Shown here: positions 43,629 through 56,055 of the stretch, in pieces | Layout: each line of letters begins with the position of its first letter | Numbering within the stretch: the stretch's first letter is position 1 | NCBI GenBank assembly: GCA_021234155.1 | Contig: JAJEKV010000087.1 | Location: 1,845,409-1,909,408, forward strand | Length of the DNA: 64,000 nt | Direction of reading: 5' to 3' | From: Isoetes taiwanensis | Lineage: Eukaryota > Streptophyta > Lycopodiopsida > Isoetales > Isoetaceae | The notes under the pieces: generated by a model | Database searches by the model: none | The model's input: the letters and a program-made list of their open reading frames with translations, nothing else | What the model was told of the DNA's origin: nothing | Position numbers and translations under genes: made by a program

Positions 43629-45150
43629 ATGGCTATTGCATCCTTCAGGTGATGATAATGCCACTTCCCACGTAGCAGAGGCAGATGTCAACTCTGGCTT
43701 CTCAGTTTTTCAACACGAGTTCGACCTATCAGCCACAATAGCAGCAACACCATACTACCATGAAGTCATGCAAGAATTTCAAGCAAAGTTAGATCCGAGA
43801 TTACAGCAATTGCCTCCCTGCATAGGATTCTTTGTACCTAAGGCATCCCTTCAGGCAGCCCTAATCCATGTCCCAAACTATAGCTAAGTACCTGGACATA
43901 AAGCAGTTCACATGTCAGGTTACATGGCTATGACTCTGAATAGGAGAAGATACTTCTCCTATACAACTGGCTTAGCCATGTTCTTGTTCCATAAAGCCCA
44001 AACTCAATTAGGGGAACCTTCAGTCCAGCCACTGGCTATAGAACCCCTTAGCTCTGCAGGAGAAGACCGCTACTCCTCGAATATGAAGGAAGGCGAAGAA
44101 GAGCAAGGAAGTGCAGAGGATGAAGACATCGAGGATGTTACCCAGGTGGATCCTGCTAAAGAATTACGCCAAGAAGAACAAGAAATCCACTGGTTTGATG
44201 CGAACTTACAGACGACTCGAGCAGCTCCACCATTCAGGCTAGACATCACAAGTCTAACCCCCATCATTATGGGAGGTGAAGAATACCTTCTCCTCCACGA
44301 CATCAAAAAGAGTGGACGAGCTCCTACATCTCTTATGGCAACAAGCAGGCCTCGATGACTTCATCGATCGAGAGATACAAATTTTCCAATTGATGTTCAC
44401 GAATCAGTGCCATTCACAAGCTAGCCTACCTCAGGCCTTCAGGCATACAATAGAATCAGGCATATGATGATACAACAAGAGCTACCATTAGAAGAAGAGT
44501 TCATAACAATCTAGGAACGAATGGGCATCAGGGAAAAGACAACAATTGTACTTCAACCAAGTTCTTTCTCTACTGCACCCAACCCCAGCTACAGGGCAGG
44601 AGCCGCCAATCTGACTCATTTCAGAACTCAACTTGCAGATCATAGGGACCTGATCACAGTCCCAGTAGACGAGTATGCAGACAGACACAGGTCAAACAAC
44701 GAGATAGAAATACAAGGACGACAAGGAGGACAAGACAGAGCTCTCAGATACTACCTGCCACTCCTCATCGACGACAGAATAGCAGATATCCTCCGGCAAT
44801 TCGATCTGCACGGGGAAGAAGCTGTATTCATGTTAATCACACTCTCAGGCTTCGATAGATATGCAAGACTCCAACAGTGTATGGACCATGTCATACTGGT
44901 CAAGAGATCGATAGTATTGAGTATCTTCGACTTTGCCGTCCTATACTGTCGATCTGGCAGACTAACAGTCACCACCGCCTACACTTCAAAAAGGAGAGCT
45001 GAAAAAACTCATAGCGGCTATACAAGGAGGAACGGATACCAACATTTTGAGGAACCTGAGACGTACAGTTGGTACAACACAAGTAAAGAAATTCTTAGAG
45101 GATTACTCAGAATATCGGTGATCATATCACTGCTATTACAAATTTTGTAG
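43629..45150 (+). pseudogene. Unrecognised gene of locus 3
   Basis: ATG at 43629 (atcATGGCT) runs into a stop unless a one-base shift near 43645 is allowed; then frame 1 is open in three long blocks (to 43887, 43912-44358 and 44521-44985) with frame 2 filling 44320-44470. The product would be about 500 residues: an N-terminal part with YYHEVMQEFQAKLDPRLQQL, an acidic middle (EGEEEQGSAEDEDIEDV) and a C-terminal part with YYLPLLIDDRIADILRQFDL and, after a shift, LKKLIAAIQGGTDTNILRNL. No known domain. At least four disabling changes are present. Confidence 0.45.
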
Positions 45151-48100
45151 TGAAATAATATATTGGATATTAATAGAATATAAGCTCCTTTGTCTTGCAA
45201 ATATTAAATTGATATATATTTTATCCAAATTATATCATTGAATAACAAATTCAAGCACAAATTTGTGTTTTTACTCTGTAATATGGTGTTTTATTGTGGT
45301 TAAATCATGTGGTTGTTTTTTCAAAAAGTAACTTTTTTAAATTATGTTTGTGATTCTGGATTTTTTTTTTAAAAAACACATAAAATATGCAATTTTTTTA
45401 AAAAAGGGGGGGTATGCAATTGCACTACAGGTCATTAGTGCAATTGCTCTATCACCTTGTTTATGTTCTCTCTCTCAATTCTCATCGGCGTTCTCTTTGA
45501 GCTAGATCTTTGATTCTTAGTGTCAATTTCTCTTCCCTCCCACCCTTTTCTCTTTTGGGATCGTTGAGTGATTGTTTGTGTTTGGTCAGTGTTGCTTGCA
45601 TAGGGAGAATCGATGTGCATGTGGTTGCTCGCCCCTTTGTTCTGACGTTTGTTGTCATGACGGGTTTGGGTTGTGGATTGTGGACTTGGTTCGTCATCTC
45701 TCATATTTTTTCTCGGTGTAGCATTGTGACTTCCGAGTAGCACCTTTGGGGTTCTCTCTTTTCCATTGGAGTTTTCCCTCGAATGGTTTTCCATTGATCG
45801 TGCCTCTACTCTATCTCTGTCCGTGTAGCACTTGTCATTAAGGGGTTCTTCTATTGGATGTGCCTATTTTCTCTTCTTGATGTAGCTTTGTGGCTTTCAG
45901 AGTCTCCATAACTTCCAAAGTCTTTCTCTTCTCGGCGCAGCATTGTGGCTTCCGATTCTCCTCATTGGATGTTTTTTTCTATTGACATTCTAATTTCCTC
46001 AATCTTCTTTCTCAACTTTGTGCGTGTTATCGACATCTTATTCGATCTTCCATATATCTTCCATTTGAGATTTTCTTCTTCAAGTCGGCGCTTCGTAAAT
46101 GACCGTTTGCTTCGAACTCTAACACTTTGATGATTGGCGTGGTTGATTCTTCCTTGTTTTGCAATTTGGAGCGATGGTGGATGTGATGGATTTTGGCATA
46201 TGGTTTGGGGCTACGTATTGCAGATTCATCGGGTTTCTTCGAGTTGACACTCTTCGTGGACTAGCGTGGGAATGGGTGCATCTTCAACGACTTTTCCGTC
46301 GGTAACTGCTCTTCGAGTTAGTTATTTATCATTAGGGTTGTCCTCGAAAACCCGAAAAAGCAGGGTTTTTTATCTCGACAGTAAGTTTCTAACTCAGGGG
46401 CGGTTTTACCTTCGTCGGTATTCTTCAAATTCATGAGCCCTTATGGGATTACTTGTTGATATTCCATTCATGTGACCTTGGTGATTGTTTAATTCTGTGG
46501 CATTTGATTTTGTTTTCACTCATTTAGGATTCATTATTGTGTTTCCCTATGAGTTATTATATTCATTGATCCAGGCTCATCAATAGAAATACCACCACAT
46601 CGGATGTTGATGTTTTGAGCACATGACCATTATTAATGACCCTCGTATTAGACTCTGCCTTATTTTTTTTTTAGCAGTCTCATGAGAGATTAGATGCTTG
46701 TTGCATACCCTTGACATGCTTGTTATTTTTGAACATAGATATTGATAGGGAATATAAGCTACCATATGGATTCAACCTTTGTTGCTCCAAAGAAGGTTTT
46801 CTAAATGAGAATTTGAAGGAATTTGAAGGAAAAATGGCATTTCATTGATCAAATTATCAGCGCCTTCTAGTTATCCAACTCACCCAAGTCATAATGATCC
46901 TTTGATATGTGGAACATATGGTACAGATTCATTGAAACAAAATGGTGGCAACCTTCACGAATAAAACCTATACCACTGCAAGTGGATAAAATGATAGTTA
47001 AAGTGATAATCATTTGGCATCATACCTCCTTTAGATATATTGTGAAATAGTTAAAGAGCGTCTCTACCATCATGACCTAATGGGAATAACTAATTATTGT
47101 GGCATTTCAAAAAATAAGATTCAAATGAGGTATTTTAGAAAATGTCTGTAATTTTTTCTTCACCATGGTGGATGAAATATGTTGCAAACTCATCTATGGT
47201 GGAGCAAACTCATCTTGTTGAAAATGAAACAATGTTGCTAATGTGCCACGCCTTGACATAACATGACATGATGGTGGCATGTCAATCCACACCAAATATC
47301 ACCATATAGGTTGGAGCACACTAATGGCCTAGAACACCACTGGTCCTAGAACAAACTATGCCTCAAGTTCGCGACCGCCCATAGTTGCAATTCAATGTAA
47401 GATGAAAAGCATGTTGGTTGGTATGGTGTGTATATCATATGTCCAATCAAATGCAGATGACAGGAATTGTGTCTCTTTATTCTTCTTATGTCGAAGTATG
47501 TCTTTGTATATCGTATATCCTAAGGGATGTTGCCAATTTGGTATGATGTAAAAAACTACTAACAAACTATATATATCCCATATGTCCTAAAGGATGCTCC
47601 CTTGCTTTACAGATGTACTCTAACATTTGTTCCTACTTCATCATTTGTATGAAGAAAAGCATTGATAAAAGGGAAAAAGAAAAAACCCGAAGTTGTAACT
47701 CTATATGCTAGCACTCTTGCTCCACAATGGTAGGTTCCATTTTCTTCATCGACATTTTCATTTATTTTACTTTGTTTATTAACTGTTCTTATTTGAATCA
47801 AGAAAAGCATTCAGAAAAAACACAAAGGAAGATCCTTATAGATTCTGTGCACCAACGCTCTTGCTCTACAAAAGGTAGGTTTAACATTCCTCACATAAGT
47901 TTGTACTTAGGACTCCAATTTGAGTATTTTCACTACTATTCTCAAGACCTTGAGTGTTGGTGCATGTGTTTCAAAATGGTAGTTTTGTCATATATTTAAA
48001 AGAATGAACCTCGCAGACTTGAGCTGGTTCTGATTTGCAATAGTGCATTAGATTTTGCGAGAAAAAAGGCATTTTGAACTTCCACTACAGACTATTGTGC

Positions 48101-48899
48101 CACCGTCTTTGTTCTAGAAAGGTATGCCCGAAGATAAAGTGTATTTCTTATGCATGTGATCCTTCAGCCAATAATGAACCTCTCCATGTGTCATTGGTAT
48201 TATAGCCCAAGGTTTAAATAAGAATTGAATTCAATTGAATTTTGTCATCCACAAAGCCCAGATGGCCTATGGGACCCAAACAACAAAGAACAACCAGCGT
48301 ATTACCGTACAAGATCAGAAGTCCCTGTCTCAAAGGGTTTTCAAGGGGAAAAACTTATCAATAATAGCCCTACTCAAGAAGTATACATTTTCAAATGTCA
48401 ATGTAATAATCGATGGCACAGTTGAGATGTCCATTATCTCCTGGATGTAAGATGCTAGTGCACCCACCAAAGGTGTGTTCATGTTATATGTAGCAGTCAA
48501 TTAGGTGTAGCCAGTCCGTCGTATCATGTCCGTATAGGTGAAAACGTTGGCTAGTGCTGAAGGGTGTACCTTCTATCCTTAATAAGTCCCAACTGGCAGT
48601 ACCATCAGACCCTGTTTTCTTTCTCTTCCCTAGCCCATTTGCCTATCTCAATTCTAAGGTGATGTGCTCTTGTGGAAATGGACGCAGTCACTCTATGCTT
48701 TTTCATGGGTACATGCTATAGTATTGCTTAGGATCCCTGGCAAGGGTAGGATTAATCTATCTTTTGTAGTGGGATGTCTTTGCTCTCTCCAAAGCATTGT
48801 TATCCTAAAGCTTACTTAAAAACATGTCCCTAGATATTGGTCTAAGAGGCAATTGTGGACCTCATTGTTATGCACCTATATGCACTCCTATTCCTGCAG
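45151..48899. other. Region without recognised gene
   Basis: It is AT-rich with homopolymer runs (45350-45410). A minus-strand frame of 119 codons at 45435-45794 is Lys/Arg/Ser-rich and low in complexity; I do not call it. Short frames near 48225-48450 read as two overlapping hydrophilic peptides without motif. Confidence 0.4.
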
Positions 48900-49470
48900 T
48901 TTCCATTTGGAGAACCAAAATTGCTCACTTATCCTTTCAATAGGTTTTAAGGCATTGTGGACCCATGGCCATTGTGTAGGCAGGTTTCAGGAGGTAGGAG
49001 CCTCCCATATTGACCACTTTCTGATAGTATAAGATGTGGCATTCCAGAGTAGCTCTTTACAGAAGCAGAAAGCCAGTCTCTTGCAGAAGAATTTGATATA
49101 GGGCCTTGGACTTGACTTTAAGTGCTCAAGCCAAAAAGATCTATACCCATTCCAAGTCCTACCAGGTGCTAGCTAAGTGATATCACCCATACTTCCATAC
49201 CATATAGAAGTGTCAACTCCACCAATACCTTGAACAAAAGAAAGTGAGGTGGCCAATCGTAAAGGTCTGCTATGTGACAGTTGTTTGCATTACATAAAAA
49301 AGCCTTCCAGACTGTCGTCACACATTGCTTAATCTAATATATGGTAGTGAACTCCACTCTTAGGTACTTGTACATTCGCACCACTTCCACATCTTGATCC
49401 TAGTAAGTCAAGACTACCTCTGTTGCCTCAAGCATGACACTAGAAGAACCTATATGCACCCAAACCAAAG
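48900..49470 (-). pseudogene. Worn LINE reverse transcriptase C-terminal relic
   Basis: On the minus strand, with stops allowed, I read RMYKYLRVEFTT near 49380, then LFKVLVELTLLYGMEVWVIS near 49220, and WNATSYTIRKWSIWEAP downstream. The pattern YKYLGVxF followed by LFxxLVxPxLLYGxEVW is the thumb and connection part of non-LTR reverse transcriptases. It is unrelated in sequence to the LINE at 50-54 kb. Many stops; an old fossil. Confidence 0.45.
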
Positions 49471-49904
49471 GGGGTTTCAGGGGGAGAATAAGAGATGCTC
49501 AGAACTTGTCGAGTATATAAGAGAATAGCAGATACTTAGATATTATGGAGACCAAAAATTAATACCTAGATACTGTGGAGACCAAAAGTTGATTTCGGCC
49601 GATCCGATGTTAAAAGGATTGATCAAAAGAAATGTATGGCAGACTTTACAAGAATCAAGATGGGCAAGGATGCAAGCAAAAGAAAATTATAAAAACGTGT
49701 CGTTAGAACAAGAAACATGACTAGGCCAACTTGCAACAAATAAGCTCAACAGACTTATAAGGAAAGAAAACAAAAAAATAAAAAGAGAAAACGAGGTCCA
49801 ATACAAGATATCTCTGTCTGGTTTAAATCTAAGGGTTTATGCAACTTGGCTAAATAAATACAAAGAGGAAGAGAAAGTAAATTTTTTTCTTTTTTTTTTA
49901 AATG

Positions 49905-50040
49905 GTATATGCAGCAAAATAACAGGGGGTTCTAGGGTGATTTGACATGGATGTAAAAAAAATAACAATTCTTGTAATCATAGTCCATATATGCCTAAAA
50001 CAATTGAATGGGTTGTTATTAAAAAGAAGGAAAAAGAAGA
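49905..50040 (+). repeat. 5' half of a split SINE-like repeat
   Basis: ACAGGGGGTTCTAGGGTGAT and CAATTGAATGGGTTGTTATT match, in reverse, the outer part of the two tandem repeats at 15683-16532. The other half, with the A and B boxes, is at 54160-54440. The LINE lies exactly between. Confidence 0.7.
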
Positions 50041-50059
50041 AGAAGAAGAGAGATTCAAC

Positions 50060-50060
<1 letters not shown>

Positions 50061-50095
<35 letters not shown>
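50061..50095. repeat. (TAA)n microsatellite, LINE tail
   Basis: About 11 TAA units lie at the downstream end of the minus-strand LINE, preceded by a GAA-rich stretch. On the LINE sense strand it is (TTA)n, a simple-repeat tail known from several non-LTR retrotransposon clades. Confidence 0.85.
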
Positions 50096-50170
50096 TATTA
50101 ATCACGCCATTTAAGACCCTCAGGTCCATATGGCGAAGATAGTACAAGAAATATATAGTCCACAAGGTGC

Positions 50171-51070
50171 TTAAACAAGGGCACCTGTAGCTTCAAGTAT
50201 TTCCATATTAACAAACAACTCCATTATGTCAGCTCGTTCCTTCCAAACATCCTTGAGATATGAACTAAGGAGATTTGGAGGCGTATTAAAAAGCTCTGAC
50301 AATGTGAATCCTGAAATGTTATACTTACTTCTTATATGTTCGTAGGCAGGACACTCCAAAAAAGTATGTACCTCTGACTCAATTTTAGGGTCAAGACAGC
50401 TCGGGCAATACCTTGTATGTCAAGGAGTTCCATACCACCTTCATGTCTCAATGTGCAGATGATGAGAGGAAGTTCGTAGCTGAGAAATCAAGATTCTATT
50501 TTTCCTGCTAATATTAGATAGCAAGTAAGATTGTTCTCCATATGCAGCCATACTATTAATATCATCTTTATAAAAAAAAAATTTCACAACAATATCATTT
50601 GGATCCCACAATTTGCCCAAGAGTTTTGGAAGTATTTGCATGCGTACCTCTTTTAGTTTGGTTGACTCCGGCCAAGCAGAATCATCTACACCCCACTTTT
50701 CTGCCCATTGAATCACTTGAGAGAACCATCCTCGTACTTTGGATTGTTGCATAGCCTGGAAAGGGAGACGATCTGAAGGGAGCAATTTCACCCGATTTAC
50801 ATATGTAATAGTACGGCATAAAGCTTCAGTTTCAAGGGGAATCAATCTAGTTTCCGCAAGCATAATGCAGTATGGAGTTTGCATTTTAGTTCCAAGCTCT
50901 TCCATGAGAAATCGTTTCAACACCTTTTCAATCTTGTCCCAGCTTTGCCGATCAAGTCTAGGGGCCCAAGCTGGACAGCCATATAAAACGACCGCCTTAA
51001 CTTGAGTGTCATAAAGTAATCTCCTGAGTTTCCAATGCCACAAGTTATTCACACGACAAGTATGGAACAT
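50171..51070 (-). pseudogene. LINE ORF2, C-terminal region
   Basis: The main frame, 50441-51070, reads LRRLLYDTQVKAVVLYGCPA, WDKIEKVLKRFLMEELG and LAETRLIPLETEALCRTITY: the thumb and linker after the RT. After a frameshift near 50400 the chain ends with a zinc-finger-like CPSC near 50400 and ESEVHTFLECPAYEHIR (frame 50171-50359). The last element is a CxxC...H...C motif common at LINE C-termini. Confidence 0.8.
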
Positions 51071-52215
51071 ACCATAAAGGGTTCTAAGCCCACCAGAAGC
51101 GCGTTTTTCAGCTGCCAGCTTCCATGAATAATTACTTGCCCCCTCTTCCCCAATGGTGAATCGAAAAGTTTTTTTGTGCCAACTATCATGACTTTAGATT
51201 TTGCAACATTGATAGCCATACCTTTTTTATCGCAAAATCCCTGAAGAGTATCCAAATGATGTTGGAGACCAGCAGCAGTTCTAGAAATCAAAACTATATC
51301 ATCTGAAAAAAGTAAAACCTGTATGAGATATCTACCAACATTGACTCCAACTCCTCCCATACGTGCAAGCCACCCCTCAGGTTCATCAATATAAAGTCCA
51401 AAGAGAGTGGGAGAACAAGGGCACCCCTGTTTCATCCCAGTCGTGCTCTGGACCTGTTCAGTGCTTTTAAATGGAAATGAAAGTTCAATGAGTACCTGTT
51501 GGTATAGACGCGCAACTGCCTGTTGGAGCTCTGGAGGAACTTGTAGCAGCTCTAGTCTATTCTGCAAGTCACCTCGATCAACTCTATCAAAAGCTTTTGC
51601 TAGATCAATGAAGGCCAAAAACTGATTATGTCTAGTACCCTTTGCGCTTTCATTAATCACCCTTAAAGGGACTAAATGATCAACAGTGGAATGGTCATGG
51701 CAAAAACCTGCTTGTCCATAAGCGCGCTAGTTCTTCTCATCAGCCCAATTAGAGAGCTTTCTCTCAAGCATAGTTGCAAAGAGTTTTGCAAATGCATTGC
51801 TAACCAAAATTGTCCGATAATTTCTTGCCTGGTTTTTATCACCGGACTTATGAATAGGAACCACCTTGCTTAAATACCATTCCTGTGGAAAGCCACAATG
51901 GAAAACCAAGTTACAAATATCAACCAACTTATCATTTAAAAGATCACCTCCCCATTTAAGCAGCTCAGCACAGAACCCATTTAGGTCTAAGGATTTCCCA
52001 TTTTGCATCCTTTGTAAAGCATATGTAACATCACTCTTATCAAAGAGTGTAGTATAGGCAGTACCAATTTGCATTTCATTGCTATTAGCAACAGTGTATA
52101 ATTCTCTTATCCATTCAAGCAAACTTTCTTGTGCGATCTCTCCCAATTCAATGGGATGTTGCAGTTTTGTCCAAAAGCATTTTGGATCCACTGCAATATC
52201 ATCTAGAAGTTTTTG
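51049..52215 (-). pseudogene. LINE ORF2, reverse transcriptase
   Basis: Conserved blocks in order: KVVPIHKSGDKNQARNYRTI, a stop at 51727-51729, then FLAFIDLAKAFDRVDR, TTGMKQGCPCSPTLFGLYID and VLLFSDDIVLIS, with the catalytic Asp pair kept as FSDD in place of YADD. The template-primed reaction this enzyme performs happens on nicked chromosomal DNA. Confidence 0.92.
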
Positions 52216-52479
52216 CAGGTGTTCCCTTTCCCATTTTCGCTTTTTATGCTTAACAAGATTATTATAATCTCTCTTGGCAGCACATTTGTCTATAGCAGCT
52301 TGGAATGCGCACTTTGCCATAATACATTCGTGATCAAACCACTTTTTATTATGGTATTTAGCTGACCTTGGTTTAGTAAGTCCAAAGACACTTGCAGCGG
52401 CTTGCGATAGGACTGCTTTAAGCAGTGTATGCATTTCTTCAACATCATCTGTAGGCCAAAGCGTTCCTTCCAAGCCTGA

Positions 52480-53395
52480 ATCAATTGCTTTCTCATATTG
52501 CCCAGCAAGTTTATATTGCACTTTAAACCTGGGTGGGGCTTGTGTTTTGCTTTTCCCCGTACATTTGACTTTCATCTTGTATTTTATGACAAGAGGGGCA
52601 TAATCAAAGTCCTCATGCTGAGGAAGAACTTCAAAACTAGTCACCAAGTGCATATCATCTGGACTTCCCAATAACATATCCACAGTACTATTTCCATTGG
52701 GCTGAAAACATGTGTATTTGTTGGATTCTAGAAATACAGCAGCACCATTATACACGACTAATTCATGTGCTTCACATAAGTCAAGAATGTGTTCTCCCAT
52801 TTTATTCAAATGCATATCACAAGAGGTCCTAGGCCATGACAACAAAGGGTGCATACATTTCCATAAGCCACAAATGATTTCCTTCATGAGCCAAAACAGT
52901 AGCTTGCGTATTCTGGAGCCTGCCATTCATGTCCCCTATTACATAAACCTGTCCTTTAGTTTTATAGAACGCAATATCAGCAGAGAGGTAACAAAATGGG
53001 TCATTCGCAGCAAGCTCTTGGTTGTTATAGATCCGCGCGGGATAGGGCTCCAAGGGAGCAAAGTATACTATTGGCACATAAATGCAGTTATTTACACAAA
53101 TCCATATATACTGCTTATGTTTACATATTTTGACCACGCTAACCGCATTGCAAATTTCATTTTTAACAAAGCATACAAGTCCGCCCCATCCTCTGCGGCT
53201 TCCCTGTAACTCATTCCAAGCGGTCTCAAGCAGTGTAAACCCATGGATGGGAATCAATCTGTTTGTTTCATGTTCCCATGTCTCACTGAATGCAAGAATA
53301 TCAAACTGTTCAAACATTTCCATATTACTAAGGATCTTTGATTCATTAAAACCATGTATATTCCAAGCCAGTAGACTGGGGGTCTTTACTTCCTA
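52480..53395 (-). pseudogene. LINE ORF2, APE-type endonuclease
   Basis: The start region is SLLAWNIHGFNESK (about 53340-53380), then DILAFSETWEHE (catalytic Glu), GDMNGRLQN (Asp/Asn block), YTCFQPNGNSTVDMLLG (about 52700) and FDYAPLVIKYKMK (about 52590). The last block is where SDH with the catalytic His is expected; Tyr stands in its place. A frameshift near 52870 splits the domain. Confidence 0.85.
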
Positions 53396-54163
53396 TGCAT
53401 TATTGCGAACAACAATCCGATTGCTCACAATAAAAGCATTTTTCCCTTCAGCTTTCAGTTTACGAACCTCATCCATCAATTGCCTGTGCTCTTTTTGTTG
53501 CTATACAGTCAAATCATCATTAAGTCAGATGCGGTGACCTTTCAAGTGTCCTCTATGCTGTTTAACGCGGTTTCTACTTTCTAGACTTTGAAATTTCAAA
53601 ATAATAGGACGATGCTTACCTTCTTGTCTACGTCCAATTCTTTTGCAAAAGGTGAAGCCTGGATCAGATAGGTGCATTGTATCTTTGAAAAATACTTCAA
53701 TTGTTGATTTTGTGTCTTCGTTTTCTTGCTCAACAATTCCAGTAACAAGGATGTTTTGTGCTCTGGTAGCTCGGTCTTCGTGTTCAGCAATTCTCTCTTG
53801 TCCTTGCTTAAAGAGATTAGCAACCTACTGTTCAATTTTAGAAGTAATTTTCCCTACCATTTGTTCAGATGGCAGTGCTGAGCCATATCCTTCTGTTGCA
53901 TAGCCTTCTGCTGGTTGCTGATCTTCTAACTCTGCAATTGATTCCATGATCTTCATTTGTCCAGACTCCATGGCTTGTGCTGTATGCTGCAAGTCTCCAA
54001 TTGTCTTGTTTAACTGTTTTATCTCATCTTTTGCAGACCGTAATTCTTCTTTTGTGAGAAGTAGTTCATCTTTTGCTGTTCTAAGATCTGCTATGGCAAT
54101 ACGTAATTCATCTTTGGCAGTACGAAATTCATCACAAAGGCCTTTAATCAGGTTCATAATCAC
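53396..54163 (-). pseudogene. LINE ORF1-like protein
   Basis: The frame 53825-54163 is a heptad-rich coiled coil with an internal repeat (RTAKDELRIAIADLRTAKDE, then LLLTKEELRSAKDEIK). After stops and shifts, the minus strand at about 53540-53640 reads RRQEGKHRPIILKFQSLESR and VKQHRGHLKGHRI, like the RRM-to-C-terminal stretch of L1 ORF1 proteins. Such proteins bind the element RNA. It runs into the endonuclease with little gap. Confidence 0.7.
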
Positions 54164-54440
54164 ATTACCTCACTGGGTATATTAGTTAAAGTAGTCTTAT
54201 TTAGACATTGAGTTATTTTGGTAGAGGTTCGAGCCCTCGTATTTCATATTCTAAAATCTTAGGCTCGTATAGAGGTTCGATATTCTCTCATAGGCGAAAT
54301 CGTATTTCATATTTTCATATTTCAAAATCATAGGCGCCTCCAACCATAAATCAATCTTATTAATTTGGGATTTTCAGGTTTGGTGGAAAACATTTTTGGA
54401 ATTCTTTTTAGGTTATTTGCCTAAGGTTTTAATGAGTTTG
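54160..54440 (+). repeat. 3' half of a split SINE-like repeat
   Basis: The B box AGGTTCGAGCC is at 54225-54235 and an A-box-like CTCACTGGG at 54172-54180. The sequence through GAGTTATTTTGGTAGAGG matches the reverse complement of the tandem units at 15683-16532. Its 5' neighbour block is at 49905-50040, on the far side of the LINE. Confidence 0.7.
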
Positions 54441-55511
54441 GTTGCCGAGAAAAATTTCCGATAGTCCAAAAATCGAACAATTTTGTAAGTATGAATTGGG
54501 CTCCCTATCCTTTTGTACGATTCTTGTTTGGGCTCGATAGCACCTGGTGCATGCCATGCCATGATTGAAGTGGCAATTTCGTCTTCTACAGTCCCCGACT
54601 CCGTTGTCCCAATCCTTGGCCCATGGCGAGCGTGGATATTATGAAAGCCACCGATGATTTTTGGAATGCATGGATCCAGCACAATTCCGGCCCACTGCCA
54701 AAGTCATAGAACTACCTCAGATATTGCCTCAATACTTTCGGCTTTGCAGTCTTTGCCTTCTTCGTCTTTTTCCAATAGATTTGTGCTTCGATTTTCTGTT
54801 CTTCTTCTTCTAGGAATCCTATCTCCCCATCCATGCTCTAGCACACAAAGCCAATGATTAGGTATGATAATCATTATATTATTGATATTAGAGCCCTCCT
54901 TTGTAATGTTACGGATACTGATGCTACAACTGCGATGTTTGCTTTAGCTGAAACCACGATCTCTGTCTATCTATCCATCATTTTCTTTCTATACTATAGA
55001 ATGATAATCTACGTTGTAAATGTTCTCACATTCCTTTTTGGATCTTTTATCTGCCTTTCTCAATGCACATCTGCATAGACATATGTAGAGCAAAGAAATT
55101 AATGGAGCATGTGTTGAGTACAAAAGTGGGCTTGATTGTTAATTTAACCCTCTGATAATAATAGAGAGGCTGCATTTGGACCATTTGATTATGGCTATGG
55201 AAAATCTAATCCCGACGTTTTCTGGAGCTGCAGCAGTGGCTTTGGCTTTTGCAGAGCAAAACTTGATCATCTTATTTTCTTCCATCAATGAAAATGAAAA
55301 CAGATTGCAAACTTTGGTCAAGCTCATAATTCTGAGCTTATGAGAATGAAATAGTATAGATTGAATGGATGATAATGAACCAATGCAGCATCCAATGAAT
55401 GTTTTGGGTCAACATGGAGAAGTCTGCACTCTGTAATGCTCGAAGTTGCACATGTTTTTTTTGTCTCTCTGTTTGGGGTCTGGGTTCGGGAACTCCTGGA
55501 AGACAGCCCTC
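54441..55511. other. Region without recognised gene
   Basis: Mixed-composition DNA up to the LTR border of retroelement 4. Short frames on both strands (54413-54682 minus, 54854-55078 plus) lack motifs. Confidence 0.4.
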
Positions 55512-56041
55512 TGTGAGGACCCGTGGATCTAACAGGAGAGTCCGGGGGACTATGTCACGCGGGATTTGCTGAAAGAGAAGAAAAAGAAGAGAACAGAACA
55601 AATGAAAGAAAGATGATAAGCTTCCTTGATATCAATGATGAAAATACATGAGCTCTCGCAATAGAGAGAAAACTGAAAGGAGACAAGACTCAAAACTCAT
55701 CTAAAAACTTATGAGCTAACTCTACTCATATATATAGTACAATGGCCTTGGGCCCAATATAGACACTGACCGATCTAGGTGCCGACTCGAAGGAGGGCGA
55801 TTTTGTGAAAGTTGGCGGTGCCTCTTGAAGTGCCTAGAATCACGCCGACGCCGACGCAGGGCGGACGCGTCGCCACTTGTCCGAGCGGGCCTCTTGTTGA
55901 CCGCCAAAGGCTTTGATGCGTGGGCTCGCTTAGTCTGTGGAGGCTTGGATGTCCGGACCCGTGGGTTGACCGAGGATCTTTGAGCTTGACACGGTCCGAC
56001 GATGCATGAATAGTCCTGCATCAGAGGCACAGATTAACACT
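55512..56041 (-). repeat. Retroelement 4, 3' LTR (530 bp)
   Basis: On the minus strand it starts TGTTAATCTGTGCC next to the polypurine tract GTTTGGTGGGGGAG (56042-56055) and ends GGGTCCTCACA at 55512. A TATA box (TATATATAT) lies at about 55726-55735. The candidate 5-bp target duplication to the left is CCCTC (55507-55511); its partner is outside the window. Confidence 0.82.
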
Positions 56042-56055
56042 CCCCCACCAAACGA

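Larger units (their letters stand above)
50096..54165 (-). mobile_element. Near full-length LINE, disabled
   Basis: In minus-strand order: a coiled-coil ORF1-like part, an RNA-binding ORF1 C-terminal-like part, an APE-type endonuclease, a reverse transcriptase and a C-terminal CxxC...H...C region, then a TTA-repeat tail. It is inserted in a SINE-like repeat whose halves flank it. Reading frames are broken at about 53395, 52870, 51727, 51060 and 50400. Confidence 0.88.

Noticed and set aside
45435-45794. 119-codon basic frame on the minus strand
   Set aside because: Low complexity, no motif, opposing frame also open; no support as a gene.
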